Shown one piece after another: positions 36,916 to 48,483 of a stretch of DNA of 64,000 nt. The translations under genes were made by a program, and so were the position numbers. Every line of letters starts with the position of its first letter. The stretch's first letter is position 1. The notes beneath the pieces are model-generated. The model worked only from the letters and a program-made list of their open reading frames with translations, ran no database searches and was not told the origin of the DNA. This stretch comes from Watersipora subatra (taxonomy: Eukaryota > Bryozoa > Gymnolaemata > Cheilostomatida > Watersiporidae): positions 186,001 through 250,000 of the forward strand of contig NW_027045320.1 in assembly GCF_963576615.1 (NCBI RefSeq), in the 5' to 3' direction.

Positions 36916-37477
36916 CTGCAATTAAAAATATATATTTGGTAGGCCCTCAGGCTCCTCGTAGAAGTTGACTGTCGTCAGCGATCATGTCATTCAGCTATCG
37001 AGGCTTCGATAACCTACCGACATGATTGCCGACTACAGGCACGGGAGGCCTGTAGGTAGGTCTATATAGAAGATGAAATGATGAATACAAAAAGTCAGTT
37101 ATGAATACATGATGACCCACTGAGGTCTTGAAGCAATATGAATATGCAGTGCATTTCAATTAATTTTTTAAGACAAATTGCAAGCAGTAAGCGACTCTGA
37201 CTACTGAGGACTACTGATCACAGGCAGGCTGTCTAGTCCAAAAATATAACTGCCCTGCATTGCAGAAGACTACAAAAACTTGCTTTACCTTGCCTCCTCT
37301 CCTACACTTTTTGTGAACCAAACAGATGAGATACAGCCTAGGCCTGGCGGTGCTACTGACAGCGCACCATTGTAGTAACAAGTTCAAATAAAATTTGAGA
37401 TACACAATTAAATGGTTGTTCCTTAGGTAGCTACATACTGTCGTTGCTTCAAAATGTCCTACAGTTGAGACTTGGTA

Positions 37478-38122
37478 GTAATATAAAGTTAGTTGTTAAA
37501 AAAGTGTGTGCTTGCAGCAAATACAGTAAAGATAAAAAACTGATGTCTTCTGTTGCCTTCATTTTTACAATCAATGCCTAACGAGATGCTAATACTAATA
37601 TTTACAGTGAATTAAAATAGAATCATTTTAGGCTCTCAGAATGGTAACAAAGTGGACAACCGTTTTAATATGCATTTTCTTTGTTCAGAACATAATCGTA
37701 ACTTTTCAATATTTTATGTAATACCGCTTTACAAAAGTGTATTCATATTAAAAAAATATATAACTATTTTTCAAATATAAACGAATACAGAATAACTAAT
37801 GGTGTATTTTTGAGAAGATTTTTTCCGTTTTGTGAGCGTGTTACCATTTATTCTTAACAAGAAAAAACTACGATAAACAGCTATGTAAATACTCTATGTT
37901 ATTTTGCTAAAAGAACTCATATTTGTAATTAAAAATTTGCTTGGAAAAGATGCTTACGTGATATTTTGTTAAACGAATAGATAACTACTCGATTTATCAA
38001 CAACTAAACGTTTGCAGTGGTTCGACTAACTTTAAAGCTTTTGTATTTCCGGATTAAGCTCCGCCCCTACAAAACGACCCAGAAACTGACCAGGTTTTGA
38101 GCCACTGCAATTATACCTGACC
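37478..38122 (-). repeat. Right terminal inverted repeat
   Basis: Reverse complement partner of 32366-33030. It retains the same blocks in reverse order, for example GCTCTCAGAATGGTA at about 37632 and TGTATTTTTGAGAAGAT at about 37803. Confidence 0.85.
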
Positions 38123-39930
38123 CCTTCCAATAAATAATTGTTTTGATAGACTTTAACGCATAGCGTAATATCCTTACACTCATGCAAACAATCGTCCATA
38201 CATGTAGTTATTTTCACCGTAAACATAAGTAATCGTGGCAGCTTATAGGCTATTAGCCGATAACGTACGAATATCAATGATATATCGATATACGCACCGG
38301 CACCTTACGCCTAGAATAGCTTAATGCTAGGGTCATGACCAATGGATTGTTCGCTGAAGCGCGCATTTCGTTTGCAATTGTTGTTTACAACCGAAAAGTA
38401 CCACCATAGTACAGGGAAAAGCAGGTAATCTGCGACTATGTATTTATTTCCATCACATTGACTGTAGAGTAACCATGTTTCTACAAAGCTCAAATAAAAA
38501 ACACTTAGCCTACATAACTGATTTATGCAACTCTTGCTTAAAAACCCATGGGTGGATATGGAGAATTTACGTTATGTATAACTAAAAACTAACACAAATC
38601 CACACACGACATCAGTGTTGAATGTGCTTTGTCATTTTAATCTATTTTGACTATATTATTCAGTTTACACACTTTTGCTTAGCTTGTGGGAACTGAATTG
38701 ATCATTACTGGTTCAAGTACTAGAGAAGGTTGTTGTATGGAAATACTGTGAAAACAAGATACCGATAGGGAATGTAGCCAGACCACAGGATAAGCATGTA
38801 ATACGTACAAGCAGCAAGACGCCAAAGGACATTAAAAGATTCGATAATTAGAAAATGTCAATTGAAAATTATGAACTTCAGAATTGGAAGAAATCAATCA
38901 TAGAAATTGCGTCAACACCAGATGGAGAACATGCCAAAGAAAGTCTTTTTTTGACAGTTAAGGCTCCTAGCTGTAAGAGACTGAAGTACAGGGCAGAAAA
39001 ACATATAAACTTAATATAATTGAAGCTAAAATAAATTGACAGATGTTATTTGTTGCTGATCTGGTGTATGCTGACTGCTACAATGTTTCAACAGTCCTAA
39101 TTCTGGCTGCCTCCTGTTATATTGTTGATATCCCTCTCCTTGTGCTTGACACTCTGTAGAGTTGCTGACTTCGTTGAATACCTGTTAGTATTTGTTGTAG
39201 CCAGTTACTCTCTTTTATATTAAGTGGTGTTGATAAATAATATCCATTATTTAGTTGTAATTTTATGTTTTCATTCCTAAGCTCTTCATTACAATGGCCA
39301 GAGAATTCCCAATTCAATTGATGTCCCATACATTCACATCGCATCAGCTGTGATGGTTGGACAAATCCCATACTTGATATTTCCGGCAGCATAGCAATTG
39401 CTCTAGGTTTTCATATTTGCTGATTGGTCATATATCGTTTTAAACCCTGACACATATTAGCCGTCAGGTGAAGCCAGACCCTAGCTTAAAAATTCATGCC
39501 GAATCCGTCCTAATAATCTGCCATTTATTGGTTGCTTTGTGCGTAGCCCTCGGTCTTTATCAGTTTTTCCCAGCAGTGATCCTCATCTCAGTTCAATAAC
39601 ATTGGTTACACGCCTCTGTGTCATGTTTTTGGTTTTTCCACTGAGTACATTTTGTGTGGCGGTCTCTTAATGCAGTGTCTCGTCGCGGCTAGTTAGTAGC
39701 TAGTCTTATTGTGCGACAGTTATTGGATGGCTTTCCATCGTTTGGCAAATTTGTCCCAGTTTGAGGAATGTCAATTATCCCTCGATCAGTTGTGATCTAG
39801 TCACCCCGGGGTTCATAATCGTATTCTCGTAGGTTTCTATAGTTATATACTCGTGCAATGGTCACCATGGTGCTGGAGTTAAATCATTTCATCTTAACAG
39901 TATTTAGCTGGATTGCATACTGGCTTGTTT
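38123..39930. other. Unassigned sequence between the long-TIR element and the tandem repeat
   Basis: No confident gene was seen. A second copy of the 27195-27300 dispersed repeat lies at about 38945-39050. A 91-codon minus-strand frame at 39117-39392 (MLPEISSMGFVQPSQLMRCE...) has protein-like composition but no recognised family. About 39460-39800 is mildly GC-richer without clear features. The 5' non-coding exon or promoter of the downstream WDR47-like gene could lie here or further right. Confidence 0.4.
38945..39050 (+). repeat. Dispersed repeat, copy 2
   Basis: Same orientation as 27195-27300 and diverged from it. Shared landmarks are GGCTCCTAGCTGTA, CAGGGCAGA, AAACATA and GAAGCTAAAATAAATTG. 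Confidence 0.6.
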
Positions 39931-39937
39931 GTCCTTT

Positions 39938-40410
39938 CATGTAAGTTGCCTATAATCATTCGGAATCCGTATATTCATAGTCACTTTTAAATATCTAGCC
40001 TTGTATATGCCATAGCATCAAGCTGTAAAGTACATGTATATATGTATATGTAAAGTTATTAGAAGGTCATTCGGGAAATATATTGTGGTTGCTGTATCAT
40101 TGCGATAGTCAACTGTATTGAATATAATTATATATATATATATTTGCTTATTAATTCATGTAAGTTGCTTATAATTATTCGGAATCCGTATATTCATAGT
40201 CGTTTATCTAGCTGTATATATGCCATAAGATCAAGCTGTAAAGTACATGTATATATGTATATGTAAATTTACATAATTTACATTAAGTTAGTAGAAGGTC
40301 ATTCAGGAAATATATTGTGGTTGCTGTATCATTGCGATAGTCAACTGTATTGAGTATAATTATTTATATATTTGCTTATTATTTCATGTAAGTTGCTTAT
40401 AATTATTAAG
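39938..40410 (+). repeat. Tandem repeat, about 220-bp unit, 2.1 copies
   Basis: CATGTAAGTTGC recurs at 39938, 40157 and 40385 (units of 219 and 228 bp). Each unit contains CGGAATCCGTATATTCATAG, the palindromic GTACATGTATATATGTATATG, and GAAGGTCATTC. The third copy stops after about 25 bp. No open frame is present. Confidence 0.9.
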
Positions 40411-41202
40411 GATCCAAACATTCTTTTTGTAGGTTTTATGTTATCAAGTTTTTTGATTGTTTTATGTTTTGATATATATATTCATGTTAAGCTGGGCGCT
40501 GTGAGCTATTTTTATTCGTACTCTCTCTCATCATCATAAATATAATTTGTCATCCGCTTTTGTTGTACGATCTCGTAGCTCATATCTTCTATTCACTCTA
40601 TATAGTGGTCATTCTCTCACTTTCCAGAATCAGTGTTTTTCTCTATATCTGGTATCTCCTTTGCGTGAGTTCTGTACGATGTACGAGGGTGAAACATTTT
40701 CATGTACAAGTTTTAATCGCTTTACTGAAACTCAGCTTGGTTTTGCAAAGGGCTTGATACACGGTACTATGTTTGCTGTGACATCTGTTCGATACAAAGT
40801 ATGAAACAGGCTCAGGTACTGACTTGAAAGGGCTCGGCTACAATTTTTGCCAATCTCAAGTCTGAATAGGTAGCATCTACCTCCTATTTTGAAAGATATG
40901 TCTGTTGCTTGTTGATTGTAATAGTCTACATGTTTTAGTTTGAGAAATTCTTATATTTCTTGCATTCAACAGCCATATAAAAAATATACGCACAAACCAC
41001 GTGTAAGTTGGTGAAGTCAAGCTACTAGCAGTTTTACACAGAGTATGAATGACAGCCAAAGACACTGAAATATTTAAAAACATTTTTTCCTAGGTGTTAT
41101 TGACCTCTGACAATCTTTCTTCAGTGTTTCTACCTTGACTTTCTAAAGTCTGAGTGTCTTCTCACTAAATTATTACACAGACTGTTACTTCTATCTCTAC
41201 AG
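40411..41202 (+). other. Region upstream of the WDR47-like coding exon
   Basis: No recognisable coding exon. An 85-codon frame at 40547-40804 is unrecognised. The segment just before 41203 (TGTTACTTCTATCTCTACAG) is a good polypyrimidine-AG acceptor, implying that a non-coding first exon and promoter lie further upstream. Confidence 0.5.
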
Positions 41203-41407
41203 GATGGTGCTGCCTCGATGTAGAAACAGCGCTAATTTTTTAATTTTCCGATTCGTGAGAGTTTAATCTTCCCTCATCATGACACTCTCTCATACGGTTG
41301 AGCTCGGCGACAAGGAAATCATCAAGATAATAGAGGAGTACCTAGCAAATAAACAGGTTGATATTGCCCTCATATGTTTGGAGAGAGAGAGTCGGGAATC
41401 ATTAATG
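41203..41407 (+). CDS. WDR47: WDR47-like, first coding exon (LisH)
   Basis: An acceptor (TCTCTACAG) precedes 41203. The start codon at 41279 gives MTLSHTVELGDKEIIKIIEE and then YLANKQVDIALICLERES. This matches the LisH motif at the N terminus of WDR47 (Nemitin), a microtubule-associated WD40 protein of neurons and cilia that pairs with CAMSAP proteins. LisH mediates dimerisation. The exon ends at 41407 before GTATGT. After ERES the annotated frame runs into RESLM, whereas the adjacent frame reads GIIN, which is what vertebrate WDR47 has before exon 2. One base appears to be missing at the GGG run 41394-41396, or two extra bases are present. The first 76 bases are 5' UTR with a short upstream ORF. 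Confidence 0.85.
41204..41266 (+). promoter_or_regulatory. Upstream ORF in the WDR47-like 5' UTR
   Basis: An ATG two bases into the exon opens a 20-codon frame (MVLPRCRNSANF...) that closes at a TAA, 12 bases before the main start. If the mRNA begins upstream as inferred, this uORF would be scanned first and could damp translation. This is inference from position only. Confidence 0.45.
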
Positions 41408-41583
41408 GTATGTCCTGAATATGGTTCTGGTTGAAAGGGATACCTCGTTGTCATAAACCATGTCTAAAACCATTCATAGGCTTGTCTCTCCGTCAGACCT
41501 TCCACCAACAAGTTTGCTGAAAACTAAGTTAAAATTCAAGTAATAGTATTCTTTTCTGACCTTCGCGCTATTACAGTGTGGTA

Positions 41584-41965
41584 ATTATATAATAATTGTA
41601 TGATAATTACATAGTATTATATAATAATTGTATGATAATGACATAATATTATATAATAATTGTATGATAATCGCATAGTATTATATAATAATTATACGAT
41701 AATTACATAATATTATATTATAATTGTACGATAATTACATTATTTTATAATAGTCGTATGATAATTGAGTAATATTATGTAATAATTGTATAATAATGTA
41801 ACTATTATATAATAATTGTATGATAATTGAATAATATTATATAATAGTTGTATGATAATTACATAATATTATATAATATATAAATAATATTGTACAATAA
41901 TTGTATGATAATTACACAATATTATATAATACTTGTATGATAATTACATAATATTGTATAATAAT
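41584..41965 (+). repeat. AT-rich tandem repeat, unit about 35-40 bp
   Basis: About ten irregular units built on ATTATATAATAATTGTATG and ATAATTACATA. Copies vary by substitutions and small length changes. The block is almost pure A+T with regular G/C positions. Confidence 0.9.
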
Positions 41966-42044
41966 TGTATGCCGTATAATCTTAATGCGGTATGATCAAA
42001 GCCTTGTCTGGCTGTCTGAAGAGACAGGTAGATTATGAAAAAAG

Positions 42045-42128
42045 GATTTCACCAGATGGGATTTGAACTCACCACATTTAGCTCAGTAGACAGACACTCC
42101 AACATCTACACCATTTGACCGTTTTGGC
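42045..42128 (-). mobile_element. tRNA-derived SINE head
   Basis: Reversed, the sequence reads GGTCAAATGGTGTAGATG..., GTCTGTCTACTGAGCTAAAT, then GTGAGTTCAAATCCC. It resembles tRNA A- and B-box promoter segments at normal spacing. A TTTTTT tract follows. It is the better-preserved relative of 27030-27116. Confidence 0.55.
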
Positions 42129-42169
42129 TTATTACACAATAACTAGTACAGTTTTTGGTCTTGTGCACC

Positions 42170-42929
42170 GTGAGATAACGTAATCACTCATCACTATCGT
42201 TTTGTAGGGGAAGACGGGGCACAGTAAGCCAATTTTGGTTTGTTTCTCAAATAAAATATAAGTGACTGCTTGAATTGAGCTTAAACTTGGTCTATAAAAA
42301 TTTAACATGTTGTTATTATTGTATTTGAATTGTAATGATTCACTTTGGATCAATCGCGAGATTTTATTGTTTTTGCAACATTTTACACCTGGCTCACTTT
42401 GCTCCACTACCGAGGCAAGGTGAGCCACCCAATGGGGCAAAGTGAGCCATAGCAATAAATATGTGATTTGATTGCACATAATATATATTTGATATCTTTT
42501 AACTGTTTTAAAACATTGAGTGTGACAATTGGCTAACTAAATTTGACTTATGACTAAGACAGAACATGGTGAACTAATTATACATAGTTTATAACATAAA
42601 ATGTGGGAGCAAGTCGTATGAGCATTATCGTGAAATAATGTAGTAAAAAGTGTGTCGCCTACAGTCTCTATCAGCAGTGTTATTGAGAATAGTTTATCTT
42701 ACAGTGTAAGCAGATAAATCTACTCTGAATGTAGTTCGATTTCTAACCCTCAGAGTCCCACCAGTGTTTACTGGCTGCCCAAAAAATATAACTATAGATT
42801 CAAAGTCAACATCATACACGTCTTCCTCCTCTGGATAAACAAAGCAGTTTCCAGCTTTTCTTATGAAACTGATGGTAACTGAGTTTTCATTACATTTCAT
42901 GACTCTTCCTGCATAATAAACATTAAAGA
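42170..42929 (-). pseudogene. Pogo/Jerky-like transposase relic: 3' region and C-terminal domain
   Basis: The minus-strand frame from about 42910 to 42694 reads SVTISFIRKAG, CFVYPEEEDVYDVDFESIV and NTGGTLRVRNRTTF before its stop. This is the short C-terminal domain found after the acidic linker in many invertebrate pogo/Jerky-like (DDE_1) element proteins, as recalled from that family. A TTATTATGCAG acceptor sits just before GAAGAGTC at 42909, so it was probably an exon. The downstream 42170-42480 has repeated GGGGCA(A/C)AGTGAGCC-like motifs on the plus strand, typical of the element's end region. The DDE catalytic core is not present. Confidence 0.5.
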
Positions 42930-43550
42930 TTGACTTGCAACAAAATTCACATTACAGTTATTTGCTATCAAAACATTCACCATGTCTTACTCTGCTGTGT
43001 TGTAGTTGCAAAATAGGTGGAAATGGATTTACAAACTCTTAAAAGCTCAAAAACGAACAGTTAATCGCGGTCATTACGAGACCGCCATAAATTAGAATCT
43101 CTTTCCAAAACGGCTCAAATGGGACGTAGTTGTACCAGATGGCTTCTGTTTACACTTTCACGCAACCTCATTCGTCGAAATATTTTCACAAATATACTTC
43201 ATGCATTCAATGAAACCATGTCTATTGTCCTCACATGTCTATTTCATCGTCATTGTAACGCCGTCTCTTTCAGCACTGATAACTTATAACCTACCGTGAG
43301 AATTTATTTAATTTTTTAACCTTAGCTCGAAGGAGTACATATCATTGTCTGGTAAACATGACGAGCCTGTTGGTCACCTGTGATAATCAAAATATGTTGC
43401 AAAAATTATTCACGAAGTATGGGTCACATGATCAGATTACGACTAGATGATTAGTTCAAGTCGAAACAAAACTGTAAAGTAGCGATCATCTATATTTGAT
43501 ACGGTCTTTTGATACCAAATAACTGTAATGTGAATTTTGTTGCAAGTCAA
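42930..43550. mobile_element. 621-bp terminal-inverted-repeat element (MITE-like)
   Basis: The left end TTGACTTGCAACAAAATTCA (continuing to ACAGTTATTTG) is the reverse complement of the right end at about 43513-43550, about 37 bp with near-perfect pairing. The interior has no open frame of note. It lies between the C-terminal and linker parts of the transposase relic, so it either inserted into that relic or belongs to it. Confidence 0.7.
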
Positions 43551-43586
43551 CCTTAGCCAATTCCGTACCAAACTAAAACATGATTA

Positions 43587-43990
43587 TTGATGTTAATATT
43601 GTCCCTAGTAGGAGGTACATCTTTACTTTCATCTTTATCTGGACTTTCTTCATCAGAACACAATAATTATTGGGCTAACTCTTCTTCCTCTGATGAAGAA
43701 TCTGTTTGCTCTTTTTTCTTAGTTTTTCTTTGTCTTGTTCTTAGTCACAGTTACTTTGGATGTTTTTAGCGTAGATCTAATCCAAGTAGACACATGTTGC
43801 TACATTTTAAACACCGGCTCACCTGCTTTCTTGTTTTTTGACCAGCTTGGTGGAATACTCAAGTCATTAGCCATGCTGTATTTGTAAGCTAGTTCACATA
43901 CTTTTTCAGTAGATAAATCTTAAAATCTGTTGTCTAGATTTTTTAAATGGCTAGCCAACTCTTCTTACTTCTCATGCAACACCTGAGATC
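43587..43990 (-). pseudogene. Pogo/Jerky-like transposase relic: HTH and acidic linker
   Basis: Reading the minus strand, about 43915-43830 gives VCELAYKYSMAND and IPPSWSKNKKAG. This resembles the CENP-B-type DNA-binding segment (LAYxLAxxNxIPxPxxxxKxAG) of pogo/Jerky-like proteins. Frames are then broken through TWIRSTLK. KEQTDSSSEEEELAQ and SDEESPDKDESKDVPP form the acidic linker that normally follows the catalytic domain. The jump from the DNA-binding domain to the linker shows the DDE core was lost. Several stops and frame changes mark it as dead. Confidence 0.5.
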
Positions 43991-45775
43991 CACGAGATCT
44001 CTCATTCCTGCGCGAAGAGACGGTCACTTAGACGATGTTGTACAATAATGCAGTAACTTAAACAACTTTTTAGTTAAATGTAAGATTAGCTTGGTTAGAT
44101 GCCAAGCTCATAGAACATGGTCACAAATAATTTAAATTATATCTATAAATTAAACAGGGTACATAGAACACTTGGGCATCTGCTTGTCCTGTCATGTGGA
44201 AAAAATACTTTTTCTGGCATATCCTTGATGTGCACCAAGCGATTAGCTAGCCTTGGATGAGAAAAGAAAATGTGGTGCATTCTTCTCTTGAGGTTGAAAG
44301 GTAGTTTTGTCAACCCAGTTTATCGTACATTACAGTGTGAGAAGGAAATTTATCACAAACTCTCTTGTACACCAGAGTACAGGGTTACGATGCATTAGAA
44401 CGGAACTGCGTCAACGAAGTGCAGTACGCAATAATTTTGCAATACATTACAACTTTCTAATTCACAGTAGACATCCACTGCTACTGTGCTCCTGTTTCAC
44501 ATTGCCCATTGCTATATATTGGGCATTCACTTTTATGAAGCATTACCTGACAACCACCACTTCACGCACGCATGCTCTGAATGCACATTCTTCATAACAT
44601 GAAACTGCTTGTGTACTGCAACTGCTGATTAGTATGAAGTTGATACTGTGGACCAGCTGACAATCCTGACTTTCCAAGCCTCTATACTGCATTGTGTACC
44701 ATTTTTCACATACTGTGTTTAGCCAGTTCATGTAGGATACTCCTACTCTCACATCCTTTCATAATAGGAAGTCAGTCTGGCATTATCACAATTCTGATCG
44801 ATGCAATTGAGGTTTTTGTGTTGTATTCTCTATAACATAATATGTTAAAAACGAAATAGATTTTTGCATTTCAACCATATAGCTAATTGTGATCAATTTG
44901 TTTGCCCACTCGTACTCAACTTTGACAGCATTCACATCTCGCCATCGTGCTGTGGTTGTGTCAAAGTCAACTCAATATTTGATTTTGTGATGAGTTTTCA
45001 CAAAAATTGTGCTTAGGATGTATGTATGGTGTACTACTAACATTCCTACTACACCTTGCACTGCGAAATACACCTTAGCAACACTCTCATAACATCTAGC
45101 ACTGCACATTGTGCGGAAGGCAACCCAGCCACTGTATCAATACCACTTATCCCACGACCAACCACGAGCGAAGCGATTGTTTGAGAGCTTTATGATAAAT
45201 GCGTATGTGCACACAACTCACGAAAATTATTTATGAACAGCCGTCGCAAACCTTTGTACCGAAATCTCATCAACAATTTAACCATTTTTCAATGGAGTCG
45301 ATTAAGTATAATAACGATACAAAACACGTATAAACCTTTTTAAATATATTGCCAAGTCTTTGAAATTTGTAGACAATATCCTAAAACTAACCCATCTGAT
45401 CGGATTATACATAAATGGACAGATTAATTTAGCCTAAAATCGTCATTAAAACTTTGACAAGCTTTTTTTCATCAAAGTTAAGACCGGACAACGAAACGCC
45501 GACAAGGCCGCGCGATAGAGAGTAGAACTATTAAGTCGTGTGCATTTTACGAGAAAAACGTGCACATTTCACCAGTCTATGGCATTGTCCAATTGCTGAA
45601 GGTTTCTATAACTAACGTAGAAGTACTGAAAAGTAATAGTTTTTTTGCCGATTTCAAAGTAACTGACATTTTGGACACTTACAATGATTACTTTGGTATT
45701 CCAACTGATGTTCGAAGCAGTGAAAGTAAAGGAAATGACAATGATATTTCTCTAACGATTCTTATAAGATTATTA

Positions 45776-45850
45776 CAATATTTAATTATAAAAATAATTA
45801 TTCGATTTTATAAGATTTAATTATAAGAATAATCATTCGAATTTACAAGA
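45776..45850 (+). repeat. Short direct duplication, about 38 bp
   Basis: ATTTAATTATAAAAATAATT followed by ATTCG is repeated as ATTTAATTATAAGAATAATC followed by ATTCG within 40 bp. Confidence 0.7.
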
Positions 45851-47160
45851 TCGAAGTGTATAGTGACCGATGTTGGGCAGTATGTTACTGTTATTATTTT
45901 TTCTAAATAATTTTGTTAAATAGATATTCTAAAAATCTAGATAAATATCACAACTTCTTGATATTGGTTGCTATGACGTTTTGAAATGTAAACAAAATCG
46001 TGCATTGGTTTTCTATTATTACTGTATTACTATATTAATAATATTGGTTATTCTAATAATATCAGTGCATTTTACTTCTAATATTGCATTTCTCCTATTG
46101 CAGAGGAGAGATATATATAATATTTTCCTTTTATTGTTGTTGTCTGTTGTACATAATAATGCCCAGTACATTACAGCTACCATTGCAGTTATCCTATTGC
46201 ACTGCAGTGCCATTTGATTGCCAATATTGCATTTCTCAACCATCAGTACCCTTTCTTTTTTCCAATATCATTTTGGTCGTGGGCTGTATGACAGGGAATT
46301 TCTAATTATGAAATTCATGTTGAACTTTCATGCGCATACTAGTAGACGTACCACTAGTAAGTTGATTTGTGGGCAAGAAAAGTTGTAACAATACTTCAGT
46401 TTATTTAGTTTTCAAGAAATTATCAGAACAAGTTAACCTTTTATGTCCTATGTTTGACTATGTTAGTGTAAATCTTTCGCATAACTAAGGAGGTTGTTTT
46501 TATTGTTACTGATTTTTCATCGTCTAGGTGACCATCTCTTTGAACAGGAATGAGATGTCTCATTCACGATTCTTCTGTGTTTTCATGCTTTGAATGGGTT
46601 AGGAATTGCCCTACCATTTCATCAATTCGGAGTTGCACTATTTAGATCATTCCAAGATGAGCGATGTATTCCTCAAAATAAAACTTGTTAGAGTTTTTCT
46701 AACTTTTTTCATATCAGGGTCACTTTTCAATTCATGAGTAGCCAATCGCCAGATCAAAATAAGAAATTATTTCATCATCTTCATATGAGCAACCCATCAT
46801 TCGCATGTAAATATTAATATGAAAGTAACAGGTCCAGATGAAATAGTATGGAGAAGCAGTAGAATGTTTTTGTAGCCGATACCCGCATAGCTGTGTGAAG
46901 TACGCTGAAATATTTTTTACCTCTACTGGGGAGAGCTTAGCTGAGTATTATCAAATCCGATCCATCAGCAGTCAGCATTTCTGTGATACTGAATAGTACT
47001 CCCACGGCAAATACCTTCACATAAATTTATCGAAGCGAAATGGTCTGGAATAGGTTTGGATTCGTCTGTTCTTGTGATTTGGAGTGGAAGCAACTCCAAA
47101 TCTATTCAAATCATGGAAACGCTCTGATTCTCAGGTGCTTTGATTCTGCTCTCATATTAA

Positions 47161-47363
<203 letters not shown>

Positions 47364-48483
47364 GTAAGTTGTCCTGACAGGCCATTACATGTGATAGTAT
47401 CTGACAGGTCATTACATGTGAGAGTGTCTGACAGGCCATTACATGTGAGAGTATCTGACAGGCCATTACATGTGAGTGTGTCTGACAGGCCATTAAATGT
47501 GAGTGTGTCTGACAGGCCATTACATGTGAGAGTGTCTGACAGGCCATTACACGTGAGAGTATCTGACAGGCCATTACATGTGAGAGTGTCTGACAGGCCA
47601 TTACATGTGAGAGTATCTGACAGGCCATTACATGTGAGTGTGTCTGACAGGCCATTACACGTGAGTGTGTCTGACAGGCCATTACATGTGAGAGTGTCTG
47701 ACAGGCCATTACATGTGAGAGTGTCTGACAGGCCATTACATGTGAGTGTGTCTGACAGGCCATTACATGTGAGAGTGTCTGACAGGCCATTACACGTGGT
47801 TGTGTCTGACAGGCCATTACATGTGAGTGTGTCTGACAGGCCATTACGTGTGAGTGTATCTGACAGGCCATTACATGTGAGTGTGTCTGACAGGCCATTA
47901 CATGTGAGTGTGCCTGACAGGCCATTACATGTGAGTGTGCCTGACAGGCCATTACATGTGAGTGTATCTGACAGGCCATTACATGTGAGTGTGTCTGACA
48001 GGCCATTACATGTGAGAGTGTCTGACAGGCCATTTCACGTGGGAGTGTCTGACAGGCCATTACACGTGAGTTTGTCTGACAGGCCATTACATGTGAGTGT
48101 GTCTGACAGGCCATTACATGTGAGGGTGTCTGACAGGCCATTACATGTGGGAGTGTTTGACAGGCCAATACATGTGAGTTTGTCTGACACTCACATTACA
48201 TGTGAGTGTGTTTGACAGGCCATTACATGTGAGAATACATATAATTATAGTTACAACTACACGTGCCATGAAGTTGTCACTCATTGACTCACTGTTTTCT
48301 AAAAAACACTTTTAGTTCTGATGCTACTTTGTTTGGATGTTTAGTTTCTTCAGTTTTTGTATTTTCGATTAAACACAGTCTGTTTCTGACATCTGTGATT
48401 GGCTAATGTCTTCCTTGGCTGTCATTCCATCATCATCCCTGTGGTTGGCTAGCAATCATTATTTTTTCATTTTGTTCATACAG
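47364..48483 (+). other. WDR47-like intron 2
   Basis: 1120 bp, GTAAGT to TTCATACAG, of which about 860 bp is the 27-bp minisatellite listed next. The remaining 48234-48483 has no features beyond the acceptor tract. Confidence 0.85.
47372..48233 (+). repeat. 27-bp minisatellite, about 32 copies
   Basis: The unit is TCTGACAGGCCATTACATGT plus GAGAGTG or GAGTGTG. The first copy begins about 8 bases after the exon 2 donor. Because 27 is divisible by 3 and the unit lacks stops, the block is open on both strands (as VSDRPLHVR and MACQTHSHV repeats). These are not taken as genes. Most GAGTGTG copies contain GTGAGT, a good 5' splice-site match. The last three copies are more diverged. Confidence 0.97.

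Larger units (their letters stand above)
35000..37477. other. Remaining internal sequence of the long-TIR element
   Basis: Apart from the candidate exons A (36769-36915) and B (35905-36025) and an 18-nt GT/AG-bounded segment at 36048-36065 (minus), this stretch has only short frames. A minus-strand 64-codon frame at 37211-37405 ends near a GT donor but has no recognised motif. No transposase signature was found on either strand. Confidence 0.45.
32366..38122. mobile_element. Long-TIR DNA element (Mutator-like structure), 5.76 kb
   Basis: The first about 665 bp (32366-33030) are the diverged reverse complement of the last about 645 bp (37478-38122). The ends read GGTCAAGTATAATTGCAGTG and, reversed, GGTCAGGTATAATTGCAGTG. 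Both sides are flanked by the direct 9-bp repeat CCTTCCAAT (32357-32365 and 38123-38131). TIRs of several hundred bases with a 9-bp target duplication are characteristic of Mutator-like elements. No transposase-length open frame exists inside, so this copy is non-autonomous or decayed. The arms differ by many substitutions and small indels, so it is not very recent. Class assignment is by structure only. Confidence 0.75.

Noticed and set aside
32366..38122. hAT or P-type assignment for the long-TIR element
   Set aside because: Those families make 8-bp duplications and have short inverted ends. The duplication here is 9 bp and the TIRs are about 650 bp, although an 8-bp reading cannot be fully excluded.
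40547..40804. 85-codon open frame upstream of the WDR47-like gene
   Set aside because: No recognisable motif, no splice or homology support, and length within chance expectation for this region.
45560..45820. 86-codon open frame in intron 1
   Set aside because: AT-rich, ends in the local 38-bp duplication, and has no recognised motif.
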